A stretch of 36,701 nt of DNA, taken from contig CAIONQ010000097.1 in the NCBI GenBank assembly GCA_903859705.1, positions 1 to 36,701 of the forward strand. The letters run 5' to 3'. Numbering within the stretch: position 1 is the first letter of the stretch; every line of letters begins with the position of its first letter. The translations under genes and the position numbers were made by a program. Shown piece by piece: positions 8,629-16,741 of the stretch. The notes beneath the pieces were generated by a model. That model was given only the letters and a program-made list of their open reading frames with translations. It was not told the origin of the DNA and searched no databases. The stretch is from an uncultured Chthonomonas sp. (lineage in GTDB: Bacteria > Armatimonadota > Chthonomonadetes > Chthonomonadales > Chthonomonadaceae).

Positions 8629-8761
8629 TTTACATACTCCATCAAACCGTAGCCTAATATCGCAGACCAGGGCGTGGAGCGTCATGGAAACCTGCAGTGA
8701 CTATGGCGAACTGATACAGTGTATCTTACCCGGCATGTCAGATGCAAGCTTGGAGGAGGGA

Positions 8762-8860
8762 AGAGAAAAGGGAACCCGGAAATTGCTCCCGAGTTCCCAG
8801 CGCGTTGCGTTAGCAACTACGGCGCAGGGGTTCCCTTTCTCCCTAAGTTCCCTTTTCTCT
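8762..8860. repeat. Inverted repeat element between minus-strand genes
   Basis: AGAGAAAAGGGAAC (8762-8775) and GTTCCCTTTTCTCT (8847-8860) are perfect 14-bp inverted repeats enclosing 71 bases. More GTTCCC/GGGAAC half-sites lie inside, together with a 28-bp motif (8793-8820) that recurs at the end of the window. Lying just downstream of the stop at 8867 of the minus-strand gene, it may serve as a terminator or be a small dispersed element. Confidence 0.65.
8793..8820 (+). repeat. 28-bp dispersed repeat, copy 1
   Basis: Matches 36403-36430 at 26 of 28 positions. Both copies contain a stem GTTGC/GCAAC around a 4-nt loop (GTTA here, GATA in the other copy), and both begin GTTCCC and end TAGCAACTAC. 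This resembles a REP-type palindromic element. It sits in the loop of the 8762-8860 inverted repeat. Confidence 0.7.
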
Positions 8861-8866
8861 CACTTA

Positions 8867-11074
8867 CTACTTGCTCTTATTTATCCGTTTCAGCTCGCTC
8901 AGCAGAAAGTCGATATTGGTAAACGGATCGCCACCTGTACGCTTCCACCTTACACGGCCAGCTTTATCAATGATGATGGTGGAGTGGAGCTCTATCTCCT
9001 CGAAGTCATCATAAGAAGAGAACCTGCGGGCATTTTCATGGGCGTTATCTGATAGGAACTTGATGTTTGCCTGATCGAGTGCCTTAGCCTCTTTCAGCTT
9101 GGCCGGTGTTTCGCTGCAAACGGCAAGCAGCACCGTGTTCTGCGCATCGAAATCTGAGCTTTTATCGTTAATAGACTTAAGCTGACCCACGCAGTGCACG
9201 CAGGCTTCCCCAAGGAAGAACACCAGCACAACGTTTTTGCCCCTGTAGTTCTGCAGGTCAACTTTCTTACCGTTCCTATCCAGCACCTGCAGGTTGGGTG
9301 CCTGAAACGGCTGCCAGTTCATCGGCCCAATGGGGTCGAGGTCGCGCAATCGGTAGGCACGCTCTGGCCGAATGGTTTCAGCAATGGGTTTTGCTTCAAG
9401 CCCAAGCTTAGTAACCTCATCCATCCATCGCAATTTGGGGTCTGCCGCAGCCCACACATACTGTAGCCTGCCCGCAAAGTGTGCTGCCTGCTCTCGGTTG
9501 CCGTTTGCAAAGTGTGCAAGTGCAAGGCCAGAAAGTGAAAACGCATCGTTTGGCTCGTTCTTCAGTGCCTGCTCATAGCACTGGATTGCGTCTTTGTTAT
9601 CTCCCTGTTTTCGATAATGATCACCCAGAATGCGCATTACTGGCCATGGCATCGAAGGCGGGTCATCCTCATAACCACCGCCATCCCGCAGCTTCTGCTC
9701 AAAATCCGCAGCGTTCAGCAAGTGGCGCTGGCCTTCCAGCAAATGTCCCTCACCCAGGCACACAACACCATCGGCAATCTCGCTCATCAGGTCCAGCGGG
9801 TATCCTTCGGCTTCCTTATCCTTATCTTTTGGCTTGAGTTTGGCCACAATGGTTTTCACCGTGTTAACGCGTTCTCTCGCCTCAAAAAGCTTGCCGGTAG
9901 CATTCAGTGCAATTGCTTCACAAAATGCACGGGCCATCTTCCCGGGGTCTTCCTTATCGTTCCATTCAATGCTGTTTGGCGCCAGTATCTTGTCCCAGTG
10001 CTCAAATTTTATGAGGGCGCGCACTCTGGCAGCAAGCCCTTCCAGCGCAATTCTGCCAGCCTGTTCGGAGTTGTAATCTGGATCTCGAGGGGCAGCCAGC
10101 ATGTCTGCCGAACCCTGCAGAGATACCTCCGCCATCCCCAGCTGCTCCTGAATATAACACAGGTAGTTGCGGTTATGCGGGTAGTTCCAGGTTTCAAAAG
10201 GCAGTGCAAGGCGGTCGTTCATGTACCTCAGCTCGGTACGCGTAGCCGAGTCCATCGCAATGGCGGCCTCGTTCCACATGCCAATCTTGCTGTAAATGTG
10301 GCCCGGCATATGCATGGCGTGGCCAATGCCAGGTGCCGATTTGCCATATAGCTCACAGCTGCGAATGGCCTGTTCAGAAGATATGCCATCCCAGTTATGA
10401 ATGCTTGCATGGTGTGCGCCCGGATGCATGGGGTTTTTGGCAAGTACCTGCTGAATCAGCAGCTCGTTTGCAAACGCACTGCCCTGCCCTATGTTAAACA
10501 GGGAAAGCAGGCACTTCGCCTCTATATCGTTGGGGTACTTAATTACAAGTTGCTGAAGGGCCGTGCACATTGTTTTGCCACGGGTCTTCTCCAGCGGTGC
10601 ATAGGCCTTCTCCCAGGCCTCTATGTACATGCGCTCGCGCTCCGTAACCTTGCTCTTGCGGCGCACAGCCTCGCTCAAGAATGTCTTATATCTATCAAAG
10701 TTCTTATCGTCATAATCTTTGGCGCCAACAGTAAACCAGTTAAAGCCGCACCGCGCAAGGCTCCAGTAAACCATTGCGTTTTCAGGATCGAGCTTTAAAC
10801 ACCAGCGGAAAGAGCGCTCTGCTTCTTCAAACCAGAACGAGTGGAGAAGCGCATTGCCCTGATCAAACCACATCTGCACTTCAGCATTCTTTGCGGTTAT
10901 AGGAAATGGAGCATCGCCAACACCTTTTATGACCCACGGTTTGGTTCGCATGCCAGAATCAAAGGCGGCACCATGGCTCGAGTGGCCCGGAGCATCATCG
11001 GCAAGCACAGCCGATGTTAAGATTAGCAGTAAAAGCAAGAGTAGGCTTCTCATACCGCCTGGCAGAAATCGCAT
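8867..11074 (-). CDS. Secreted TPR protein fused to a C-terminal peroxiredoxin/thioredoxin-like domain
   Basis: 735 residues. ATG at 11072-11074 has AAGGA 11 bases upstream; an ATG seven codons later is an alternative. A signal peptide (LLLLLLLILTSAVLA) exports it. Residues ~60-130 have TPR helices (ALLHSFWFEEAERSFRWCL). The middle has the His-rich motifs HPGAHHASIHNWD and GHAMHMPGHIYSKIGMWNEA, known from a widespread TPR family of unassigned function. TPR units return near residue 500 (IQCYEQALKNEPNDAFSLSG). Residues 590-735 are an AhpC/TSA-Redoxin domain with CVHC at 625-628 (FFLGEACVHCVGQL), giving a CxxC pair. The HxxH-like clusters could bind a metal. It probably acts in envelope thiol or peroxide chemistry, with the TPR part holding a partner. 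It is divergent from the regulator gene at 11292. Confidence 0.87.
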   Translation of the reverse strand: MRFLPGGMRSLLLLLLLILTSAVLADDAPGHSSHGAAFDSGMRTKPWVIKGVGDAPFPITAKNAEVQMWFDQGNALLHSFWFEEAERSFRWCLKLDPENAMVYWSLARCGFNWFTVGAKDYDDKNFDRYKTFLSEAVRRKSKVTERERMYIEAWEKAYAPLEKTRGKTMCTALQQLVIKYPNDIEAKCLLSLFNIGQGSAFANELLIQQVLAKNPMHPGAHHASIHNWDGISSEQAIRSCELYGKSAPGIGHAMHMPGHIYSKIGMWNEAAIAMDSATRTELRYMNDRLALPFETWNYPHNRNYLCYIQEQLGMAEVSLQGSADMLAAPRDPDYNSEQAGRIALEGLAARVRALIKFEHWDKILAPNSIEWNDKEDPGKMARAFCEAIALNATGKLFEARERVNTVKTIVAKLKPKDKDKEAEGYPLDLMSEIADGVVCLGEGHLLEGQRHLLNAADFEQKLRDGGGYEDDPPSMPWPVMRILGDHYRKQGDNKDAIQCYEQALKNEPNDAFSLSGLALAHFANGNREQAAHFAGRLQYVWAAADPKLRWMDEVTKLGLEAKPIAETIRPERAYRLRDLDPIGPMNWQPFQAPNLQVLDRNGKKVDLQNYRGKNVVLVFFLGEACVHCVGQLKSINDKSSDFDAQNTVLLAVCSETPAKLKEAKALDQANIKFLSDNAHENARRFSSYDDFEEIELHSTIIIDKAGRVRWKRTGGDPFTNIDFLLSELKRINKSK

Positions 11075-11160
11075 TGTATACTCGTTCCTTCATCGCAATG
11101 GCTACATTGCTTCACGCTTATCGCTTTTTGCTTACGCAGAATGGGCCGCAAATTTGTAAT

Positions 11161-11188
11161 TTGAGCCAGCATAAACTATTGTTATAAG
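11161..11188 (+). promoter_or_regulatory. Candidate promoter for the AfsR-like regulator
   Basis: TTGAGC (11161-11166), a 16-bp spacer and TATAAG (11183-11188) match sigma-70-type boxes at 4/6 and 5/6 positions. They are 104 bases before the chosen start at 11292, in the divergent spacer between a minus-strand gene starting at 11074 and the plus-strand regulator. This is a reading of the sequence only. Confidence 0.4.
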
Positions 11189-11291
11189 GCATTATACAGG
11201 AATAGCGTCGGTATAACCGTCGGCGAAATTAAAGGAATAGCATCGTCTCCTGGGGAACATGGTCACATATAAACACCGAGAGGACCTTTTT

Positions 11292-14200
11292 ATGGACAGC
11301 GCGCTCGATGTTCCTCCCACCCCGTTTGCCATTCGCCTTCTTGGCCCCTTCCAGATTATTGTGGATGGCAACATCCTGCCTGCGGGCCGAAGCCGCAAGG
11401 AGCAGTGGCTGCTTGCCCTTATGGTTCTGAGGCAAAATCGGGCTGTAGAGCGCACATGGCTGGCATCAACCCTTTGGCCAGATAGTCAGCGCGCCCGCGT
11501 GCAGCTGCGCGATACTCTATACGATCTAAGAAAATCCCTCGGGTCGCAGGCCGAACGCCTCTACTCCCCAACCGCTCAAACCCTTCAACTGAATATCTCG
11601 AATGCGGATGTAGACCTCATCAATTTTGATGCCGCCATTGCCAGTGGTGAAATGGCCTCTCTCCAACAGGCAACACGCCTCTATCGCGGCGCTCTGTTGG
11701 AAGGGTGCAATGAGGAGTGGGTGTATCCAGAACGCGTAGCGCGGGAACATGCCTTTCTTAACGCGCTGGAGAATGCCGCAGATTATTCACTGGCTGCCGG
11801 TGAAATAGGCCCCGCCATTGGGCATCTGCAGCAGCTGATAGCGGCAGATCCCCTGCGGGAAACTGCCTATTGCCGCTTGATGGAAGCCTTAGCTGCCTCG
11901 GGTAACTATGCCGAAAGTAGCCAGCTATACAGGGAGTTTCGCCTCCGCCTGCGGCAAGAGTTTCAGATAGAACCCTCGGCCGAAACCACCCAACTCTACC
12001 TTCGGCTTCGGGTTCAGGCGCGCCGGTCCAGGCTTAGTGTGCCAGCTCAAAGTCCGGGCCTCACTATTTCGCCCGGCACACAGGCTGGCACCCAACCGCT
12101 TGCCAGCAACAGCGCAAACCCCGCTGTTGCCCGTCGCTCACCAGCGCTCAACTCCGTGCCAATCCCGCTGTCGCGCCTTATTGGGCGCGGTATTGAACGC
12201 ACAGAAATCCACACAAAGCTGGGCAGCACACGCCTTTTAAGCCTCATCGGCAGCGGCGGCATTGGCAAAACGCGCCTGGCATTAGCTATTTGTGAAGAAC
12301 GCGCACAGCATTATCCCGATGGAATTTGGTTTGTAGAGTTGGCAGGCCTTTCCGATGCTTCTCTGGTAACTCAGGCGGTGGCATCGGCCCTGGGTGGCCT
12401 GGATTCTTCAGCAGTACCGCCCTTAAACGCAATTACCACCTTCCTCACCAGCAGGCACGCTCTGCTGGTGTTGGATAATTGCGAACATCTGCTGCAGGCA
12501 TGTGCCACGCTCGCTTCCCACCTGCTTAAACACTGCCCATCCCTGCAGATTATGGCCACAAGCCGCCAGGCACTGGGGCTAACCGGGGAGGCTGCCTGGC
12601 GTGTTATGCCGTTGCCGCTGCCAGCCGCACCTGAGTTGGCCAGCAACACTAACGATAGACTTGCCCGCATACTGGCATATGAAGCGGTGCAGCTATTTGT
12701 GGAACGGGCCACCGAAGCAGACTCCGGCTTTATCGTAACGCCGCATAACCTGGATACCATTGTTAAGGTTTGCAGAAGCCTGGATGGCGTTCCGCTTGCA
12801 ATCGAGCTGGCAGCCGCACGCGTAAACGCGATGCCAGTAGAGCAAATTGAAACACGGCTTAGCCAGCGTTTTCGCCTGCTGGTTGGTGGCAGCCGAACCT
12901 CACAGCCGCGCCAGCAAACTCTGTATGCGCTTATTGAATGGAGTTATGAGCTTCTCGACGATCTGCAAAAACGCCTTTTTGAGAGATTATCGGTTTTTGC
13001 TGGCGGATGGACCCTGGAGATGGCAGAGCGCATTTGCTCTGGCGATGGGATTGATGCCTGGCGTGTACTGGACCTGCTTACGTCGTTAGTAGATAAAAGC
13101 CTGGTGGTATCCGAGCAGATGCAGGGGCATGCGCGTTACCGATTTCTCGAAACAATGAGGGAGTATTCCTACCAACAGCTGCAAGCAAACAACGCACATA
13201 ACCTGTATTGGCAGCGCCATCTATCCTCATTTTTGGAGCTTGCCGAAGAGGCAGGGCCACACCTTAAAAGTGCGCAACAGGCCGAGTGGCATGCGCTAAT
13301 GGAGGCCGAGCACGACAACCTGCGAGCAGCACTCCGCTACAGCCTGCAGGGCGGCGGAACAGGGTGCGAATCCCTGCGCCTGTGCACAGCGCTGTGGCGG
13401 TTCTGGATTACGCGTGGGCACCTTTCAGAGGGCCAGGATTGGTGCAAGCGCGCACTCAACCATTCAGAGCCAGAAACAAATGAGACTGCCCGTGAACGAG
13501 GGAATGTAGCGAGTGCCGCCGGCAACCTCGCCCTCAAGCAGGGAGAGTTTGCCGCTGCCAAAACCTATTTTACCGAAAGCCTGCGCATCCGAAAAATGCT
13601 GGGAGATAGGCTGGGCATCGCCACCACCTACAACAATCTGGGGATGATTGCAGACACCCTTGGAGAAAGCGCCACCGCAATTGAGTTGATAGAAGAGAGC
13701 CTGGCAATCCACAAGCAAATAGGCAACCAGAGCGGCATCGCCTGGACACTCCGCACGCTTGGCGGAATGTCTCAAAATCAGGGCAACAATGCCATTGCAT
13801 CCGCCTACCTTAACGAGTGCCTCTTAATTTTCCAGGATATAGGGGAGCGTAACGGGATAGCGGCCGCCCTGAGTAGCCTTGGGACAATTGCTTTAACAAG
13901 TGCCGACTACGATACCGCACACGCACACTATCTAGAGTGCCTGGCCATCTACCGTGATCTGGGGGAACTGAGCGGAATAGTGCACTGCGATCTCCATCTG
14001 GCAACAATTACAGCAATACAGGGAGACTTCGCTGCGGCAGATACCTACAGTAAGGAATGCCTTACACTACTAATTGAGAGTAACAACCCGCGCTTAATGG
14101 TTTACATGCTCAAGTTCTGCGCCTCAAACGCGTATCGGCTGCAACAGCTGGAAACGGCCGCCATACTCTGGGGCGCCGAACAGGCCCTGTGGAAGGCCAT

Positions 14201-14378
14201 TACCCTGGGCGAGGCATCCCACTTGCCACAGGCACATATAAGGGCACTTGCCTCCTGTCGAACCGCCCTGGGAGATGCTGCCTTCGAAACCGCATACAGC
14301 AAAGGCACCACAATACCCCTCAAAGAAGCAGTACAACTCGGAGTACGCATCCCGGCACAAGCCAGCGCAGCGCGATAG
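11292..14378 (+). CDS. AfsR/SARP-family regulator: winged helix, BTAD, NB-ARC ATPase, TPR
   Basis: 1028 residues. ATG at 11292 was chosen because AGGA at 11281-11284 is 7 bases upstream; the ATG at 11259 has GGGGA too close. Residues ~12-100 form an OmpR-type winged-helix DNA-binding domain (IRLLGPFQIIVDG, then LRDTLYDLRKSLG). Residues ~105-245 are the bacterial transcriptional activation domain (BTAD). Residues ~295-600 are an NB-ARC/STAND ATPase with Walker A GSGGIGKT (near 320) and Walker B LLVLDNCEHL (near 391), plus GVPLAIELAAARV. The C-terminal ~350 residues contain about five TPR units (GIATTYNNLGMIADTLGE, GIAAALSSLGTIALTS). It is a large ATP-dependent activator that probably binds a ligand or partner by its TPR region. 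Such genes are often multiple in armatimonads and Chloroflexi. The target genes are unknown. Its last codons and stop lie within a dispersed repeat (14364-14392). Confidence 0.93.
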   Translation: MDSALDVPPTPFAIRLLGPFQIIVDGNILPAGRSRKEQWLLALMVLRQNRAVERTWLASTLWPDSQRARVQLRDTLYDLRKSLGSQAERLYSPTAQTLQLNISNADVDLINFDAAIASGEMASLQQATRLYRGALLEGCNEEWVYPERVAREHAFLNALENAADYSLAAGEIGPAIGHLQQLIAADPLRETAYCRLMEALAASGNYAESSQLYREFRLRLRQEFQIEPSAETTQLYLRLRVQARRSRLSVPAQSPGLTISPGTQAGTQPLASNSANPAVARRSPALNSVPIPLSRLIGRGIERTEIHTKLGSTRLLSLIGSGGIGKTRLALAICEERAQHYPDGIWFVELAGLSDASLVTQAVASALGGLDSSAVPPLNAITTFLTSRHALLVLDNCEHLLQACATLASHLLKHCPSLQIMATSRQALGLTGEAAWRVMPLPLPAAPELASNTNDRLARILAYEAVQLFVERATEADSGFIVTPHNLDTIVKVCRSLDGVPLAIELAAARVNAMPVEQIETRLSQRFRLLVGGSRTSQPRQQTLYALIEWSYELLDDLQKRLFERLSVFAGGWTLEMAERICSGDGIDAWRVLDLLTSLVDKSLVVSEQMQGHARYRFLETMREYSYQQLQANNAHNLYWQRHLSSFLELAEEAGPHLKSAQQAEWHALMEAEHDNLRAALRYSLQGGGTGCESLRLCTALWRFWITRGHLSEGQDWCKRALNHSEPETNETARERGNVASAAGNLALKQGEFAAAKTYFTESLRIRKMLGDRLGIATTYNNLGMIADTLGESATAIELIEESLAIHKQIGNQSGIAWTLRTLGGMSQNQGNNAIASAYLNECLLIFQDIGERNGIAAALSSLGTIALTSADYDTAHAHYLECLAIYRDLGELSGIVHCDLHLATITAIQGDFAAADTYSKECLTLLIESNNPRLMVYMLKFCASNAYRLQQLETAAILWGAEQALWKAITLGEASHLPQAHIRALASCRTALGDAAFETAYSKGTTIPLKEAVQLGVRIPAQASAAR

Positions 14379-14392
14379 AAATTGCTTTTCAT
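14364..14392 (+). repeat. 29-bp dispersed repeat, copy A (holds the stop codon of the regulator gene)
   Basis: Core AGCGCAGCGCG, one variable base, then TAGAAATTGCTTTTCAT. Close copies lie at 16551-16579 and 16593-16621, and a weaker one at 14411-14438. The TAG inside the unit (14376-14378) ends the 1028-residue regulator, so the repeat has either supplied or replaced that gene's last few codons. Confidence 0.8.
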
Positions 14393-14410
14393 CAAAGAGG
14401 CGAGGGAGCA

Positions 14411-14438
14411 AGCGCAGCGCGAGAGGAATTGCCTTCTC
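14411..14438 (+). repeat. Dispersed repeat, degenerate copy A2
   Basis: Shares AGCGCAGCGCGA with copy A and continues as GAGGAATTGCCTTCTC, a diverged form of the same unit. It lies 47 bases after the start of copy A and directly before the 9-bp minisatellite. Confidence 0.6.
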
Positions 14439-14440
14439 CG

Positions 14441-14494
14441 TAACCTTCCTAACCTCCCTAACCTTCCTAACTTTCCTAACCTCCCTAACTATCC
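14441..14494 (+). repeat. 9-bp minisatellite, six units
   Basis: Six tandem 9-mers of the form TAACCTTCC (variants TAACCTCCC, TAACTTTCC, TAACTATCC) fill 54 bases. The array is pyrimidine-only on this strand except for the TAA of each unit. It lies between the regulator gene and the eight-repeat gene. Reading frame through it gives an L-P-N tripeptide repeat, but that is upstream of any plausible start codon and probably not translated. Confidence 0.85.
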
Positions 14495-14525
14495 CCCGTT
14501 ATCCCAACCTGTGCTATTCTTTATT

Positions 14526-16499
14526 ATGGTGGTTGCACATAGTCCTGATGGATCCGATTTTTTGCCTGCATTAGAAAGTAACACAACCATGCCTGCAGAT
14601 GAAGTAATTGAACCCATTTTTTCTCCAACCGATGCGGAAGCGGCGGCAGTGCATGAGGCAGTGCTGGCCTCCAAGGAGCGGAGAAAGCTGCGGCTTAAGA
14701 AGCAAGCAAATAAAGTAAAACCCAAGCCACCACTGGAAATTGCTACCATACTCAAGTGGATAGAGGCGTACCGTTATCGTACAGGCAGATGGCCAACAAA
14801 CAGATCTGGCCCGATAACGGAGGCAGAGTTTCCAAATGAAGACTGGCGCGCCATCAATTACGCTCTCTCCGTCGGAAGCCGTGGTTGCCCTGGTGGCTCA
14901 TCGTTGTCTATGCTCATTGCAGAGCACTGGCTTGGCCGCACAGGCCCGCGTGTGCGTGAAAACTGGACAGAAGAGAGAATACTGCAACTGGCAGATGCCT
15001 ATTTTAAAGAACATGGCAGCTGGCCTAACCGTAAGAGTGGGAATATAGCGGGCAGCCCCCAGTCTGCCGATACGTGGCTGGGCATTAATGAGGCGCTAAT
15101 CCAGGGAAATCGGGGACTTGCGGGCGGATCTTCTCTCGCGCGGTTGCTTTTTAAGCATCGAGGAGTTCCCAACAAGGCTAACCTTGCCTCACTAATGCAG
15201 GAAACCATTCTCGAGTGGGCAGATGCGCATCATGCAAGAACAGGCAAATGGCCAAACCACCTATCGGGCGAGATTTCAGAATCTCCAGGGGAAACCTGGG
15301 CAAAGCTGGATGGCAGTTTACGGAAGGGGCAGAGAGGGGTTGGCCGTAAGTTCTCGCTGGCACAGCTTCTACACAAAGAACGTGGAGTGCGCATAAAGGG
15401 CCAGGCGCCAGCATTAACGGTAGAACAGATACAGGAGTGGGCATGCCAGCATTACGAGATTATGGGCAACTGGCCTACCATCACAAGCGGTAAGGTGCTG
15501 GCAAACCTTTCCGAATCCTGGGATCAGATCAACTCTGCTCTCACTCTGGGATTGCGCGGGCTGCCCGGCGGAAGCAGCATTGCAAAACAGGTTGCCTTGC
15601 TCGGGGGTAAACGCAAAACCGATACCGGGTCTGTACCCGCGGACATGCAGTATGTGTGCATGAAAATAGACGATTACCGCGAGGAACACGGCGCCTGGCC
15701 CACGCGGGAATCCCTGGTGACGGTGGATGCCGCCGACACACGGCTGCGCTGCGGCAAAGCGGTGGGGACCATGAGCTTTGCTACCCTGATTGCCGATGAA
15801 CTTGGGCCAAGAACCCGCATGAGCCAGCCGAGCCTGACCACTGAAATGATATTGCAGTGGGCCGATGCACACAAAAAGGTAACCGGAGAGTGGCCAACCG
15901 CTGGCAGTGGTATGATTTTGCATAGCCCCAACGAAGACTGGGGCTTGCTATCCAGAAGTATGAGAAGAGGCATGCGAGGGTTAAATGAAGCCATCTCGCT
16001 ATCAAAGCTGTTGGAGCGCGAGCGTGCCGTGCCCCACCGCTTTCGGTGCGAGCTAACCGAAGAACTGGTGTTAACCTGGGCTGATGCTTATAAAGAAGAA
16101 AAAGGGGTATACCCGGGCGGCAAAAGCCTGGAGCCTATTCCGCAATCACCAGGGGATAAATGGCGGCATATAGATCACGCGTTGAGGGAGGGGCACCGCG
16201 GGCTGCCTGGTGGCAGTTCCCTTGCGATGCTCTTCGCTGAACATCGCGGAAAACGAAAACGCATGAACGCTCCACCCCTCACTGTGGAACAGATAGAACA
16301 ATGGGTTCGGTTGCATTTTGAGCGCACGCGCACCTATCCCACCTACAGATTGGGCGGAATAGTGGAGGATGCTCCAGAGGAGACATGGCGTGAAATCAAC
16401 GGGGCCCTTGCTAACGGGCAGCGCGGCCTTGAGGGCTGCGGTTACCGCTCGCTATGCGAACTCATTAAGCGGCGTATCACTGAGTCAGACATAAGCTAA
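14526..16499 (+). CDS. Eight-repeat protein of unknown function (Trp/Gly-rich ~70-residue units)
   Basis: About 657 residues from ATG at 14526; ATG at 14589 is equally possible, as neither has a good Shine-Dalgarno sequence. After a short basic segment (ERRKLRLKKQANKVK) the protein is eight units of 65-75 residues beginning near 14732. The consensus runs LTVEQILEWADAH, then TGKWPT, SG, SPGETW, INxALRxGxRGLPGG, SSLAxLLAEHRG. Unit 5 (from about 15640) is degenerate and lacks the RGLPGG part. From memory, arrays of this kind occur in Gemmata-type planctomycetes without assigned function. The helix-Trp pattern is reminiscent of helicase-associated or homeodomain-like DNA-binding repeats, and the units are basic, so nucleic-acid binding is a fair guess. 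No signal peptide or membrane segment. Copies of a dispersed repeat flank the gene on both sides. Confidence 0.8.
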   Translation: MVVAHSPDGSDFLPALESNTTMPADEVIEPIFSPTDAEAAAVHEAVLASKERRKLRLKKQANKVKPKPPLEIATILKWIEAYRYRTGRWPTNRSGPITEAEFPNEDWRAINYALSVGSRGCPGGSSLSMLIAEHWLGRTGPRVRENWTEERILQLADAYFKEHGSWPNRKSGNIAGSPQSADTWLGINEALIQGNRGLAGGSSLARLLFKHRGVPNKANLASLMQETILEWADAHHARTGKWPNHLSGEISESPGETWAKLDGSLRKGQRGVGRKFSLAQLLHKERGVRIKGQAPALTVEQIQEWACQHYEIMGNWPTITSGKVLANLSESWDQINSALTLGLRGLPGGSSIAKQVALLGGKRKTDTGSVPADMQYVCMKIDDYREEHGAWPTRESLVTVDAADTRLRCGKAVGTMSFATLIADELGPRTRMSQPSLTTEMILQWADAHKKVTGEWPTAGSGMILHSPNEDWGLLSRSMRRGMRGLNEAISLSKLLERERAVPHRFRCELTEELVLTWADAYKEEKGVYPGGKSLEPIPQSPGDKWRHIDHALREGHRGLPGGSSLAMLFAEHRGKRKRMNAPPLTVEQIEQWVRLHFERTRTYPTYRLGGIVEDAPEETWREINGALANGQRGLEGCGYRSLCELIKRRITESDIS

Positions 16500-16550
16500 G
16501 TCATATCAGGCAAATAGAGACCAGTGGACCGTTGCATTTCCAGTCCAGCA

Positions 16551-16579
16551 AGCGAAGCGCGGTAGAAATTGCTTTTCAT
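16551..16579 (+). repeat. 29-bp dispersed repeat, copy B
   Basis: AGCGAAGCGCGG followed by TAGAAATTGCTTTTCAT, differing from copy A (14364-14392) at only two positions. It lies 52 bases after the stop of the eight-repeat gene. Confidence 0.8.
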
Positions 16580-16592
16580 GAACATCCGCTTC

Positions 16593-16621
16593 TGCGCAGC
16601 GCGGTAGAAATTGCTCTTCAT
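16593..16621 (+). repeat. 29-bp dispersed repeat, copy C
   Basis: TGCGCAGCGCGG followed by TAGAAATTGCTCTTCAT. It differs from copy A at three positions and starts 42 bases after copy B. Copies B and C downstream mirror copies A and A2 upstream of the eight-repeat gene. Confidence 0.8.
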
Positions 16622-16635
16622 AACCACCAAGCCCC

Positions 16636-16654
16636 CATCCGAACGCGCGCATCT
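16636..16654 (+). repeat. 19-bp dispersed motif, copy 1
   Basis: CATCCGAACGCGCGCATCT matches 36555-36573 at 18 of 19 bases. A more diverged form (CCGGAGGCGCGTATC) is at 33561-33575. All three are in gene-free stretches next to GC-rich hairpins. Confidence 0.6.
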
Positions 16655-16656
16655 TA

Positions 16657-16741
16657 GCCCCAACGGGGCGGCATAGGATAGCGAAGCCCGATAGGGCTGG
16701 AAAACAACCATTTCAAAGTAATTCCAGAGGCCCGTAGGGCC
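16657..16741 (+). repeat. Cluster of three short GC hairpins
   Basis: GCCCC-AAC-GGGGC (16657-16669), AGCCC-GATA-GGGCT (16685-16698) and GGCCC-GTA-GGGCC (16729-16741) follow one another. Each has a perfect 5-bp stem and a 3- or 4-nt loop. Together with the motif at 16636 they look like one composite non-coding element. Confidence 0.6.

Noticed and set aside
14382-14525. N-terminal extension of the eight-repeat protein through the minisatellite
   Set aside because: It would encode the dispersed repeat and an LPN repeat and has no ribosome binding site. The domain array starts only near 14732.
14526-16621. Insertion sequence or transposon
   Set aside because: The flanking repeats are direct, there are no terminal inverted repeats and the protein has no DDE or other transposase motif.
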